Positions 12,823-23,630 of a DNA stretch of 64,000 bases are shown in pieces (position 1 is the stretch's first letter; each line of letters begins with the position of its first letter). A model generated the notes under the pieces. That model was not told the origin of the DNA, made no database searches, and saw only the letters and a list, made by a program, of their open reading frames with translations. A program made the position numbers and the translations under genes. The DNA lies in the NCBI GenBank assembly GCA_907163375.1, contig CAJQUW010004469.1, positions 310,001 through 374,000 on the forward strand. The letters are read 5' to 3'. The DNA comes from Prostheceraeus crozeri (Eukaryota > Platyhelminthes > Polycladida > Euryleptidae).

Positions 12823-13222
12823 AGAGCATCCTTTCTTTAAAACATGAAGATATACACACTGCTTCATTACCTTTTTCCGTGAATGATCCATGAGCCTTTA
12901 CGAGGCTACCCATAATGAGGACTGAAAGTCATTTGCTTTCATGACGGTTCCAAGCCCGTATAACTCAGAAGATGGGTGAAAAATTGATGAAATGAAAGTA
13001 AAGTTTATCATGTTGTACAAAAGTTTTACTACCAGACAGGTTGATAAAGTGATAATGTAGTCAAATAGTTTTACCGTGACACATGTTTGTGAAAGTAAAG
13101 TATTAGATTACACTGAGTCATCAATACTGTCAAAGGTGTACAAGTCATATCAAGCCTATTCAACTGAGTGTCCAATCCTGACACTCATCATCATTTGAAA
13201 TTATTTGAAGATGAAAAGTTGA

Positions 13223-13720
13223 ATTCGTTTCCCAACTTCATGGTCTGTAGCAAGAGAGCTTGGTTATTCGTTGAAGGCTATAGAAAGTGTTACAAATGCA
13301 AATGAAAATATTAAAACTGTCGCTTTAGTTGAAAGACTAGTAGATCTAGATGAGCATGCTATGAATCATCATTTGGATCGAAGATGGATAGAGGATTTTT
13401 CCATGCTGCAATGCAATAATAGTGAAAATAGGAGGATGAAATTGGTGGGATCTGGAGTGAAAAAGAAAAAAGTGGCATTTGCAACTGATTTGCCAAGTAG
13501 CTCTACCAATATAAGTGACTTCAGAAAGAAATTGGAAGAAGAGACGTTTAAATTATTATGTGAACGGAACTGCGTTGAGTGTTTTAAAAGGGAACGGTCC
13601 CTTCTCTTTTTACCATGTTGTCATTCTGTTATTTGTTCTGCGTGCTATGTACCTTTGGAAACTATGTTGTGCCCCATCTGTGATCAAGAAATAATTTCAA
13701 CAGTCAATGTATATAAATGA
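13223..13720 (+). pseudogene. Polinton 1 UBA-like + RING protein (IAP-like E3)
   Basis: The C-terminal part has a clear C3HC4-type RING: CVEC, then CCHSVIC with its CSAC partner, then CPIC. RING domains of this sort bind E2 ubiquitin-conjugating enzymes. The N-terminal part, with ARELGYS and a later LVERLVD helix, fits the three-helix UBA fold that binds ubiquitin. UBA followed by RING is the tail architecture of cellular IAP proteins; no BIR domain is visible. A captured host E3 used against host cell-death or innate signalling is the natural inference. The following gene starts on an ATG that overlaps the stop. RING is firm, UBA is likely, start is uncertain. Confidence 0.7.
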
Positions 13721-14073
13721 TTTTGATGCAATCCTTGTCGATTTTAGAACAGTCATCTATGACCATGACACCACTGTATCACCGTCTCATTGAAAAGAGA
13801 AAGCATTATTATACAGGGCAGTGGATTCTTGTGTTGGAAAAATTATTATCATCCAGTGATTGTAGAGAGATGATACATCGTTTGAGTAATGCTATCATCA
13901 TTCACGCAAACTGTGAAGATGTTGACTATATGCTATCTTATAATTTTAAACCAAAGCAGTTTACGAATACACTTTCATCACTGATACATCATGGTCTTCT
14001 TTCATTACCTTGCTTGGAGTTATGTATTCTACACGTTGCTTATGGGAAGCCTTTTCCACTTCAGCACAATTGA
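13717..14073 (+). pseudogene. Polinton 1 unknown protein (118 aa)
   Basis: An ATG overlapping the stop of the RING gene (ATGA arrangement) opens a 118-residue frame. It is moderately hydrophobic, probably helical, with several cysteines near its end, and has no motif I recognise. The overlap with both neighbours suggests compact viral-type gene packing. Confidence 0.45.
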
Positions 14074-14353
14074 TGCAAAAGCATTAAACTTTACAAGCAT
14101 CGTCGTACAAACAGATTGTTCATGTCTGGCTGATAACATATCAGCAAACGACACAGCTGAACTGTTTCCATTGAACTATAGTACCTCACTGAATGATACA
14201 TTACAGCTACCCACACATGTATCTGCTTATGACTATTCTACTGGTACTGTGGCTGTTCTCAGTGTATTGCTTTTTACTTGTGTTGTACTCAATGTCTTCC
14301 TCTATTTCATTGCGTTTACGACGGTGATGTTTCGACGCTGCTGTCGTGTTTAA
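13991..14353 (+). pseudogene. Polinton 1 small membrane glycoprotein (120 aa)
   Basis: The frame starts with ATG and shows a hydrophobic N-terminal segment (residues about 2-22, signal peptide or first membrane segment). A serine/threonine- and asparagine-rich middle carries five N-x-S/T sequons. A long hydrophobic segment (about 88-110) is followed by a short basic, cysteine-bearing tail ending RRCCRV. This reads as a small type I or two-span membrane glycoprotein. Its first 80 bases overlap the previous gene in another frame. Polintons often carry lineage-specific membrane proteins; the role is unknown and I do not claim an envelope function. Confidence 0.55.
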
Positions 14354-14384
14354 GCAAAGAACACTCTAACATCCACCTGTAAAA

Positions 14385-14786
14385 ATGGCTAGACGTCGTT
14401 CATCTCACCGTTCGCGCAGACAAAAGTGTCAATCAAATGCAAGCAAAAAATTCTGTCTCATTCTTCGTGGCTTATTAAAATTGAAACCATGTCATCGATG
14501 TGAGGCAATGAAGCTGGCAAACAATGCCTTCATTCGTAAAATGTGTGCGGAAATACGAAAAGTGCGTTATATGACATTAAATAGCAAAAAGGCCAATGAA
14601 ATTGCCAAGCATGGTGAAGTTCTTCGCACCTTGAGCAATCCAAAAACATCAATTCCTACAAAGCGCAAACTATTATCACATCGCGGTGGCTTCTTACCAC
14701 TTTTAGCGCCTATGATCATGGCAGCTGCCGGTCCTGCTTTGGGAGGATTAGCTGGTGCTCTCGCGAGTAAAGCCATTAATGGATAG
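14385..14786 (+). pseudogene. Polinton 1 basic virion-type protein (133 aa)
   Basis: The protein has a very basic N terminus (MARRRSSHRSRRQK), a CHRC pair, and a hydrophobic, glycine/alanine-rich C-terminal segment beginning GGFLPLL and continuing through PALGGLAGALA. This plan resembles small core or membrane-active virion proteins of adenoviruses and adintoviruses/Polintons (pX-like). The family assignment is inference from composition and position beside the packaging ATPase. Confidence 0.5.
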
Positions 14787-14825
14787 ATACAAAGTTAAAT
14801 GGTATGACTTTTCATCAAAATCAAC

Positions 14826-15427
14826 ATGGATTTCCGTTTACGCTGTAATCGCACTATGTGTATCGTAGGACCCTCTCATAGTGGAAAGACACATTTAACA
14901 CTGCAATTGTTGGAGCGTCGTAATGAGATTTTTGACTGCATACCGAATCGCTATGTTTTTGGTGCTATGGAATTTATCAACATAACTTACATCGTGAATT
15001 GGTTGGTAAGGGTTACTTGGTTCAACCGGGGATTATCAGCACTGCTGATATTCAACCCTATGATATTATCATTCTTGATGATTTACTTAATGAGAGTAAG
15101 AACTCTCAAGAAGTAACTGCTATGTTTACCAAGGCTGCTCATCACAAACCATGCTTTATCATTTTTATTATGCAAAATCTTTTTCCAAGTATAAAGGAAG
15201 CACGGACTCGAAGTCTAAACACACATTACTACATCATCTTTAAAAATCCTCGCGATATAAATCAAGTTGAATTCCTATCTCGACAAGTTCTTCCTCGCAA
15301 GTCAAAAGCCTTGATTGAAGTATTTGAGGCTGCTACGGAAAACCCTATAATTATTTATTTTTGGACTTTACCCAGGAGTGTCCTGAGGATTATCGCTTAC
15401 GCAGTCATCTCTTTGAGAAACCCATGA
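14826..15427 (+). pseudogene. Polinton 1 genome-packaging ATPase (FtsK/A32 family)
   Basis: The region holds the P-loop GPSHSGKT (Walker A, near 14868) and the acidic strand IIILDDLL (Walker B, near 15080). This combination, next to capsid genes, identifies the A32-like packaging ATPase that pumps DNA into capsids in Polintons, adintoviruses and large DNA viruses. It lies between the basic virion protein and the coiled-coil/basic protein. Confidence 0.8.
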
Positions 15428-15443
15428 TCATATATAAATTGTT

Positions 15444-16113
15444 ATGAGTGGTTTTCAACCGATGATTGCTATTCCACAAGAAGAATATATACATCTGACT
15501 ACAATGCAGAGTGTTCATCAACCTTGGGCAAATCAAATGTCACATCTTAATCAGCAATATGAACAAGAAGCTGTACAAAGTGAAAATCCATATGATCGTT
15601 TGATAAAGCAGAGTTCTACCTTAGAAGAAATGAAACAATTGAAAGAAAAAATTCGCAATGATCTTTCGCTTGGTTCACCCAAACCCTATCGCAATCGCGC
15701 ACTGAGCTTATATCGAAGTCTCGAACCCAACTTGAAAATCACACAACGAGGTGAAGTGATTTTGGTGGTAGAATTTTGAAGTGGTAGGTGATGATGGTGC
15801 AGTCATTAGGGACTCAAGAGTGGAAGATTTAATTAATCATGCTGTTCGTGATCGTCGTCGTCACTTTACACCTACAGGATGGGAGTTCTTTTTAAAAAGT
15901 ATGAAGAAATTCAATGTTCCAAAGGCAATTCTTGGACGTGATATCTTACAGGAAATGGAAAATGATTCTACACCTAGAAAGCGAAAGTTGCAAAGTGTAG
16001 AGAGACCTAAAAAGAGAATCAAGCAAACTTTGAAAACACCCGAGAAATTACCGAAGCGTATACCAAAACCTTCAACACGTTATCCATCATTTGATTTTAT
16101 CACAGACTTTTAA
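15444..16113 (+). pseudogene. Polinton 1 conserved protein region, coiled-coil then basic tail
   Basis: The first part has a charged helical stretch (EEMKQLKEKIRND) likely to form a coiled coil. The later part has a compact block around PTGWEFFLKSMKKF followed by a lysine/arginine/proline-rich tail (KRKLQ, KKRIKQ, PKRIPKP). The block resembles a conserved protein of unknown function found in many animal Polintons. Its place between ATPase and integrase is typical. Role unknown; nucleic-acid binding by the tail is plausible. Confidence 0.5.
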
Positions 16114-16307
16114 TGAAGAAGACATGTTGCATCACATGTTCAGATTTGCCAAACATTCATGTGTCATTGAACTGCTTAATTACATGTTGTAAAAGTGATT
16201 CATACAAGACGGCTCAAAAAAGTAGCAGAAGCAGGTTTCAAACACAAACGCAAACCCTAGCGGAGAAAAAGACTGATACTTTGAAGCAAACAAAGAATCC
16301 CTGTTAA
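16113..16307 (+). pseudogene. Polinton 1 possible small cysteine-rich frame (64 aa)
   Basis: An ATG overlapping the previous stop opens a short frame with a cysteine-rich first half (CCITC, CLITCC) and a basic, threonine/glutamine-rich tail. It ends just before the integrase. There is no recognisable domain, so it may be chance sequence. Confidence 0.25.
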
Positions 16308-16313
16308 TAGACG

Positions 16314-17380
16314 ATGGATGAACATCTGAAATCAATTTACTATAACCCAAAGCATTATGCAGGTTATGCTTCAGTGAAAAAGTTGTCACAAGGAAGTGGT
16401 TATTCACAGAAACAAGCGAAGAGATGGTTAAAAGCTCAACCTGCATATACATTGCACATGCAAGCTCGAAAACGTTATCCTACCCGTTCTTATATCGTTA
16501 ATGATATTGATGAACAATGGCAAGCAGATTTGGCTGATGTTTCTATATTAGCTAAAAAGAATAAAGGCTATCACTTTCTCCTAACTGTCATTGACTTATT
16601 TTCTCGTTATGCTTGGGTACAACCACTCAAGACAAAACGTGGTGAAGAAGTGGCCGAGGCTTTCCAAAATATGTTCAGTGAAGGACGCGTTCCCACACGT
16701 ATTCAGACTAATCAAGGGAAAGAGTTTGAAAAGAGACATGTGCGTGCTTTATTTCGCGAACACAACATTGATCTGTTTAGTGTGAAAAGTGCATACAAGG
16801 CTGCAGTGGTCGAACGCTTTAATCGTACGCTGAAAACTCGTCTATGGCGCTATTTTACTGCAAAAGTAACACAAAAGTGGACGGATGTATTACAAGACAC
16901 TGTACACGCTTACAATCATTCTGTTCATCGTATGATTGGTCACAAACCTGCCGACATGACTCCAGACATGGTGGATACAATCCGTGAAGTCAATGCTAAA
17001 CGCAAGCAAGCGTCACAAGGTAAACGTGACATTCAGGTTGGTGACAAAGTTCGCATTCTAAGGTGAAAAGCGTGTTTGCGAAAGGATATCTTCCCAATTG
17101 GACGGAAGAAATATTTACTGTCTCTGAGGTTAACAAGAAATTCAAGCCCACTACTTACAAGCTTCGTGATTATCATGGTGAAGAGATTGAAGGGAGTTTT
17201 TATCGTCATGAGATAACGCCCATCACCAAAGAAGATGATGACTACATGGTTGAAGAGATACTTCGTCACCAAATGCGACAAGGGGAAAAGTGGAGCCTGG
17301 TGAAATGGGCTGGCTATCCAAATTCAATGAACAGTTGGATTCGTCATTTTGACCTTTATCGTGTTAGTCAACGTTCCTAA
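16314..17380 (+). pseudogene. Polinton 1 integrase (rve core, chromodomain-like end)
   Basis: Integrases of this family join the linear element into the host chromosome. The region opens with an N-terminal helical linker, then a retroviral-type rve core seen from EQWQADLADV, LLTVIDLFSRYAWV, a QGKEF block and VVERFNRTLKTRLW. The later part (about 17240-17370) has EEILRHQ, KWSLVKWAGY and NSWI, the pattern of a chromodomain, which in related elements binds modified histone tails and steers insertion. The ATG at 16314 is chosen as the first in frame ahead of the conserved linker. Confidence 0.9.
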
Positions 17381-17421
17381 GCAAAGTAATGAATTGTGTA
17401 AATATAAATAAATAAATACTT

Positions 17422-17810
17422 ATGGATCAAACTGCTACGTTTTATTCTGCCCCCTCCTACGCTAGTCATGGAGCTGGCTTTCCTGTTTATGCTTGATCGA
17501 GACGTCAAAAAGGGGTAGTGTATTGGGTGCTGTCAAAGGTATGATGCTCCCCACTATCGCAAATGTGGGAAAATCAGCTTTAAAGGAAGCTGTAGGATTA
17601 GCAGCAGATGTAGCAAGTGATGCGCTTTCAGGAAGATTGCCGATTCGTGAATCGCTAAAGCGTCATGGAATACAGCGTTTGAAGAATGTCGGCAAGGCTG
17701 GTATCAGGTCTGTCATCAGTCATATCAATCCACTCTCTACTTCAGGCAAACGTAAGCGAAGAGGATCCCGCATACCTCCTAGCAAACGCAGACGACGTGG
17801 ACTGTTTTAA
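17422..17810 (+). pseudogene. Polinton 1 minor virion protein (basic, amphipathic)
   Basis: The region encodes a glycine-rich start, amphipathic helices around VLGAVKGMMLP and GLAADVASDALSGR, and a basic C terminus (GKRKRRGSR, SKRRRRGLF). This plan recurs upstream of the major capsid gene in many animal Polintons and adintoviruses and is thought to be a small virion or maturation protein comparable to adenovirus minor core proteins. Assignment is by pattern and gene order. Confidence 0.55.
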
Positions 17811-17812
17811 TT

Positions 17813-19093
17813 ATGGAATGTAAAACCTCATCCCTTTGCTTATTTGATAGAACACCTATACAGACGGATATCATTAGAAATTATGTATCCATTCGTTATC
17901 CACAGACAAGTATCGATTCTGGTAGTGTCATTGAGTATTTAATACCAAGAAATGATGCTGAGTACATCGATGTAAATGACATCAATCTACATGCTAAGTT
18001 TAAGATAGTAAATAAGGACGGTACAAATCTTGACGACAAGGACAAAGTAGCCGTGTATAACTTGGCAATAGCAACGCTCTTCAAGGATGTATCATTGACC
18101 ATTGGTGAAACTCGGGTTGAAGATGGTCAACACAGTTATCCCTATCTCGGTTATTTTTCAACAGTCATGCAGTTCCAGCCACAGGCACAAAAGAGTCACA
18201 TGGCTGTTATGGGTTGGTGTAAAGATGAAGCTGGTAAATTTGATAGTGACAAAAACAAGGGATTTGTCACTCGTGAAAAGTGGACTGCAGAAAGTAGGGT
18301 GTGTGAATTATATGGTCCCCTATACTTGGACTTTTTCCGTCAATCACGTTTCTTAATGTCAAAAGTAGACATGCGAGTTCATCTCTTGCCGAACGATCCT
18401 AAATTTGTATTGAATTCTTATGGAGCAAAGACTGAATTTAAGATTGTGTTTGAAAGTGTTAGACTTTATGTGCGACGAATGACAGTGAATCCTTCGGTGA
18501 TTAATGGTCACGAATTGGGTTTGAAGTAGTATGATGCTCTGTATGATGTAAATCATACTGAGATCCATAGTTTTACTATTCCTCGTGCGCAAAAGAGCTT
18601 TGTTAAAGATAGTTTGTTTCCTATACAATCACCAAAAATGATCATTGTGGGATTGATTGCAAATGATGCATACAATGGTAATATATCGAAGAATCCCCTC
18701 AACTTTGAGCACTTTGGTTTAAATCAAATCGGATTGTATCGCGATACTGATTGCATTCCTGGTACTCCTTTTTGTGCAGACTTCGCTAATGGACATTATT
18801 CTCGCTCATATCAAAATACTATGGAGACATTTAAATACTGGAATACTGATGACATCAATGGTTTGACCTATGATGAATTTGATAGAGGTTATACGCTTTA
18901 TGCATTTGATTTGACAGCAAACAATGAAGCAGGTGCTTCTTATCGTCCGGGCACTTCTACGAAGGGTCTTAAACTGGAATTCTTCTTTGAAAAAGATTTG
19001 ACGAAAACAGTCAATGTACTCATCTATGCTGTGTTCGATTCCACCATTCGAATTAACAGACTACGTGTCGTTTCCGCTTCTTATACAAGTTAA
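17813..19093 (+). pseudogene. Polinton 1 major capsid protein (double jelly-roll type)
   Basis: The region immediately follows the minor virion protein and ends on the start of the protease, the usual Polinton order. It is rich in beta-strand-like segments, with a charged DRTPIQTDI start, LFKDVSLTIGET, a DMRVHLLPND block and a late LKLEFFFEKDL stretch. These resemble the F54H12.2-type proteins identified as Polinton major capsid proteins. They form the hexon-like shell. Family assignment is by similarity from memory and order, so it is good but not proven here. Confidence 0.7.
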
Positions 19094-19554
19094 TGAGTTG
19101 GTTATCTGATGCAGAGCTAGAGAGAGTCGTTCAAGAACATGCTGATGAACGCACTGTTGCAGCATTTCGAGGTGTGTTTTCCATTAATAATATGCCCACA
19201 GTTTTACCAAAACCACCCTCATTCATTATCATGAATAATCATACAGCACACTTACCCGGCAAACACTGGAAAGCTTTGTTTATTGATAAAAACTATTGCG
19301 GTGAAATCTTTGATTCATTGGCCTTACCAAACTGTGATTATGTCACACGTTTCATGAACCGTCATTCACGAAAATGGATTCGCAATGATTTGGCCTATCA
19401 ACATCCCTTGTCTTCAACATGTGGAGCCTATGCCCTCTACTTTGTAATGCAACGACTACATTATGACTCTTTACATGACATTTGTAAACATTTTTCACAT
19501 GATACCCTTGTCAATGAAAAGCGCATTCGTAACTTTTATAAAAGCCTTCAATAA
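19093..19554 (+). pseudogene. Polinton 1 cysteine protease (adenain-like, C48)
   Basis: A protease of about 153 residues, close to the usual adenain size of about 200. The catalytic set is visible in family order: His58 in LPGKHW, an acidic residue in EIFDS (71-74), Gln103 and Cys110 in SSTCGAYA. Adenain-type proteases cut capsid precursors during virion maturation. Its ATG overlaps the stop of the major capsid gene, so the two are tightly linked. AATAAA directly after its end may serve as a poly(A) signal. Confidence 0.85.
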
Positions 19555-19671
19555 ATATGTACGATTAAAATTTGTTTTCTTTATTATACTTCAATGGAAA
19601 AGTAGATGATGTGATTGAATATGTTGTATTCAGTCATCAAATATGAATAGGTAGAGATAAGAAGATATTGT

Positions 19672-20004
19672 TCACTTGTCACATTCATGCTTATGAGTGT
19701 TGGTTTGTTGAAGGTAAGTCATTATGCGAGGATGTATGCGTTCTCTACACTTGTTCCAACTTGAGGATGTAAAATGTATAACACCATATTGATCATGAAG
19801 AGCAATGAAATCTCGTCGAATAATGAATAGACGTCCACCTAGAAGGATATAGTACATTGGATGATGCATGATATGTAAAGCATCGTGGAGGTTATCCATT
19901 TGAAAAGGGAATAAACTTACTTTAACTTGTCGATGAGTATCGTAAAAGGTAATGCGTCGAGCCTTCCATGTAACGTGACACTGAGAAGAGAGCTTGGCAA
20001 TCAT
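19672..20004 (-). pseudogene. Polinton 1 minus-strand protein, unknown (about 110 aa)
   Basis: Read on the minus strand from the ATG at 20004. The protein is basic and histidine-rich with an aromatic middle (MYYILLGGRLFIIRRDF). No domain is recognised. It faces the protease gene tail to tail, with AT-rich DNA and AATAAA-type signals on both strands between them (about 19550-19600), which suits two convergent transcription units. Its upstream end lies close to the next plus-strand gene at 20070. Confidence 0.5.
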
Positions 20005-20069
20005 GGTTAGTTTTAGACATAGCAAAACTTTTGCTTAGTCTTCTCGTTTAAGCAAAGCATTCATAAGAA

Positions 20070-20339
20070 ATGGACGAAGTCATGTTAAGATTCATCATCA
20101 TATTATCATTTGCAATAGTGACATTAGCAGGACGAGGACTAGATGATGCAGTTCGTTTCATCAAATCACCTATTCATGCAACAAGACCTATTGAAGATGT
20201 AATTCTTTCCGGCATAGCCGATCCTTGGCAAAATCATGCTTACAAACTTCAGATTTTACGTCAGCGAATGGGTCATGCGTGGGAAATGGTGTTAGCAGAT
20301 TATGGCTTTAAGCGATCGCCTGTAGGCGGCATCGATTAG
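20070..20339 (+). pseudogene. Polinton 1 small protein with signal-like N terminus (89 aa)
   Basis: The first 20 residues (MDEVMLRFIIILSFAIVTLA) form a good signal peptide or membrane anchor; the rest is soluble and mildly basic. It starts back to back with the minus-strand gene ending at 20004. No family recognised. Confidence 0.45.
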
Positions 20340-20363
20340 ATCAATCCTGTACGTCGCATTGCA

Positions 20364-20636
20364 ATGGAATTAAAAAATAGCTGCCGTGTGAGCTCATCAA
20401 TAAAACGCGAAATATTTCATACCCTTGCAGATTTTAAACGTAGAAGACCAAGATATCAAGTCATATTTGGTTGTATCAACTATCGCAATATGAAAGAAGG
20501 CGGTACAAGCATACTTAGGGGAGTGCATTATGTGAAAGAGCAATCACTCTTAACCAAATTCCTAGGACGACAGAAAGTGCCTACTGTGAACAGATTGAAA
20601 GCAGCAGCTCGTTATGTCATGCGACATAACGCCTAA
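20364..20636 (+). pseudogene. Polinton 1 small basic protein, unknown (90 aa)
   Basis: A compact, lysine/arginine-rich protein with an ATG start 24 bases after the previous gene. Clusters FKRRRPRYQV and NRLKAAARYV suggest nucleic-acid or virion contact. No recognised domain. It lies between two virion-associated regions. Confidence 0.4.
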
Positions 20637-20666
20637 GCAAACGACGCTTTATGTTGATACTTTAAC

Positions 20667-21900
20667 ATGGAGTTTACAGCAGAGTTTCCCAGTAATGCTC
20701 AACCTGACCGATATGAAAATACAGCTGCCGAGTTTGAGACTGATTTAACACAGCCGATTGACGTACATGGTGATTGGGAAGTTGCCCTGCAAGATTTGAG
20801 CTATGTGAATAATATAAGAACCAGTGCAAATGAAGAGATTGCATTAGGCACTGCAACGAATCAAGACTTGTACTTTCCAAAACTAGAGCGAAATGATAAA
20901 GTACATACCTACAACTTGAATGAACATGCAGCAGAGTGGAATTCTATTCCTACAGTAAACACCCGTCGGGGAAAGCGAGCTGTTGATGAGATTGTAAATG
21001 ACCCTACTTTAATTATCACTGCAGATACAGACATACCCATTGCTAAAAATGCTTCACCCCTGAAATGGAAACAACCTACAAACCGATCATTCCGTCATCG
21101 TTTGAAGTAATCATACTATTATATGGAAATTCAACGCCTATTGAATTATGAATGATTTGGCAAAGGATCTGTCGTTCTGGCAGATGGATCCAAATCTACA
21201 TAAAGTTACACTCTACATGAGACCGACTACTAATTCCCATGGATTTTATGTGAATGGACCTCTGCAAAAGATATTGAATCTTAATTCACGTTTCTTTCTA
21301 CCTATCGCAAAATTTTCAGAAGTAAAAGGAGGCGGCGCCTTCCCTTTGAGAACTCAAGTGTCCATGAAAGTATCAAAGCAGATTAAGAAATATCCACATT
21401 GGCACAGGAAAAAATTTAACATTCCCCTTCTTCCCCTTGATCGCATGCATGAGCGCTTTGTGCTTTTTAAATCTGGTACTGTTGATGACTTGATGAAACA
21501 GGTAAATGAAATAAATGGATTATCTATGTCCATCACTTGAGTACACAATAAAGCAAGGATTGATTTCCGAAATGATTATGAGCGTTCACACATTGGATTT
21601 GTTCACATCAATTCTAAATTTTGCGATTTGCTCTCTTTAAATACAGACGTCTTATGGTCATACCATGAATGGGGGAATGTGAAAATAGCATCTGAACAGC
21701 AATCCGATTGTCGAATGGTCCTTTATTTCAAACACACAGACCCTGTTTTACGTCCCAGTCTTACATGGAAGCCAAATGAAAAGTTACCGATACCTCCAAA
21801 ACATTATGGCAATGGCTATGATGTTTGTACATACTTGAACAAGGGTGTATCATTCCTGGGTGTATTTTTCCTTCATATAAACTACATGGCCTCGAAATGA
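20667..21900 (+). pseudogene. Polinton 1 penton-like minor capsid protein region
   Basis: The start of the region matches the pattern of Polinton penton (minor capsid, single jelly-roll) proteins: an FPSNAQPD opening, a TQPIDVHGDWEVALQDL block (the family's L..p..L.G.WEVAL.ei motif) and beta-rich sequence after it. In virions such proteins occupy the five-fold vertices. It is the last recognisable morphogenesis gene on the plus strand. Confidence 0.65.
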
Positions 21901-22242
21901 TCATTGAGCAAGCATAGTGTCGATTGGGAGCTATTGTTAGAATAAGATATCCTATCATCTAGACACTTAACATAGTTACTAGAAATCATTCAACATATGA
22001 AAAATGATTTTAGGTGAATCAATTAAAGCAACGTTATCTGAGAATGAGCCATGAGTTCTGCTTGTCACTCTTACACCACACGTATACAAAATCATTTTCT
22101 ATCTTCTCTAATGGTGCGATCCCTTTCGATAGAAAAGTAGACCGATAATAAATGTGTTAACTAACCCCATATCTAAATTCCTCCATTTATTTTTATCTCT
22201 AGATCAATACATTGCAAACCAAAGACATGTAGTTCTTTAGAT

Positions 22243-22520
22243 TTATTTATCAAAGTTCAGTGGGACCGGTTTCAAGTCATTATAAATCTTGTAATATACC
22301 ACTCGCTTTGGAGCATCCCGCACTCTTCTGAGTCGCGTCGTCTTTGGTGTGAACTCGCCCCCACTCCATACAACTTGGGTGATGTCACTTTTGTTACCAC
22401 TCTTCTCCTCGACATTGGCGATTTTGGGTTTATTGTCATTGTTCACATCCTCGTCCCATTCATCGACAACTTCGAAAATTTTGTAGAAAATATTCAAAGC
22501 TTCAGAAGAATTTGCAAAAC
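22243..22520 (-). pseudogene. Polinton 1 minus-strand acidic/basic small protein
   Basis: On the minus strand a frame of at least 84 residues has an acidic first half (VVDEWDEDVN) and a basic second half (TTRLRRVRDAPKR). It follows by about 80 bases a TATA box and CCAAT element on the same strand. No family recognised. A start codon is not obvious, so the 5' boundary is approximate. Confidence 0.4.
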
Positions 22521-22570
22521 CAGACTGTTCGATCGTATAACGTGAATGAGAAGTGCTGCAATTGTTTCAC

Positions 22571-22613
22571 TTATATAGTTATTTAACAATGAATCCCTCA
22601 ACAGCCAATCAGA
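22571..22613 (-). promoter_or_regulatory. Polinton 1 right-end promoter: CCAAT element and TATA box
   Basis: On the minus strand TCTGATTGGCT (22613-22603, inverted CCAAT) is followed 25 bases later by TATATAA (22577-22571). The same 11-base CCAAT element and a TATA box 32 bases further on occur at 61935-61984 in the second virus-like locus. It probably drives the minus-strand gene ending at 22243. Confidence 0.55.
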
Positions 22614-22619
22614 ATGATT

Positions 22620-22930
22620 CTAATTTAGATGAAGATTTCTTTTTTCACTTTATCAACCTGTGTGGCAGTAAAAACTTTTGTACAACTTGATACACTTTCT
22701 GACTACACTCGCAAGAGCTTGTTCACTACTGAAGAGAGAAATGTGCTTGTGGCTGCATGTGGTGCAAGTTTGGCTTCCCTTAATTCCATATCATCATTTG
22801 TTCTTCCCCTCTGCATTCCATATCCGAAGATATGTGGCGGGCTTGGGACCGCTTTAGCTGCATTAGAAGGTAGCCCTTATGAGGGCTCATGGGACGTTCT
22901 CGGGATCGTAATCATAGCCACCTTACTTTA
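22620..22930 (-). repeat. Polinton 1 inner right-end modules
   Basis: Read on the minus strand, this stretch contains modules also found at the left end: CCATGAGCC...GGGCTAC and CCAAGCCCG blocks (compare 12870-12960), an AACAAGCTCTTG block (compare 12028), a GTGTAGTCAGAAAGTGTAT unit (compare 12042) and a TTGTACAAAAG...GATAAAGTG block (compare 13013-13035). The order differs between ends. A plus-strand frame open across it (22629-22931) is therefore not called. Confidence 0.65.
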
Positions 22931-23117
22931 GACCGATTCTGCTGAGAGAGTCTTTAATTCTCTCTATGGTAGCAGCATCGACCTCTACTGCTACTAACTG
23001 ACTACTTGGGGGTGGCATATAGCCCCACTGAGTCATATCATCATCTGCGCCATTGTAAAAAATCTTTTCTCGCTCTTCAGCCCGCTGAAGCTCTTGAAAT
23101 AAATTTCTCGGCTTCAA
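22923..23117 (-). pseudogene. Polinton 1 possible small frame near right end (64 aa)
   Basis: A minus-strand frame with a charged helical start (FQELQRAEEREK) and a later proline stretch. It has no ATG at its upstream edge and no recognised domain. It reads more like coding sequence than its surroundings, but may be chance. Confidence 0.25.
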
Positions 23118-23630
23118 CCGAGATTGTCAGGAGAGTTGACTAGAGTGTTCGGCGTCTGCATGATTGAAATGAAATTAAATGAGAGTCAGCGGTTTATGCA
23201 CCCCTCTGACACAAAGCCATGATTCAGACCTTCCTTATTTGGCCATGCATTTGACATGACAACAGCGGTTTTACCATGTATGGGCATCGGCAGTCACCAT
23301 GCTTTCAGTTACCAACTCCCAACACAAAGACGGGTTACCCTATGACGCGAAAGGTTTAACGTCAATGCCTGCAGTAACCGTCTCATTTTTACCAAGTTAC
23401 AATGACAAACGATAGACGTTGCCAACCCTGAGTTACTGAGGCTAGACGAGATTTCACAAAGGCCTGATAGCGACTTGATAGCAAGCGTTTAGTGTTAAGC
23501 TCTTGAATCCGTTACAGGCATTACTCAGAGGGGATCTTATCCCAGCTCCAAGGCCTCGACCCACAAATCCAACCTCGGGCGGACACAGCGTGCGTCATGT
23601 CACTGTGTTGGTATCCGGGCCCCGATTTTG

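Noticed and set aside
22629-22931. Plus-strand 100-aa frame near the right end of Polinton 1
   Set aside because: It lies across terminal modules that are shared, inverted, with the left end; the frame is a by-product of repeat sequence.
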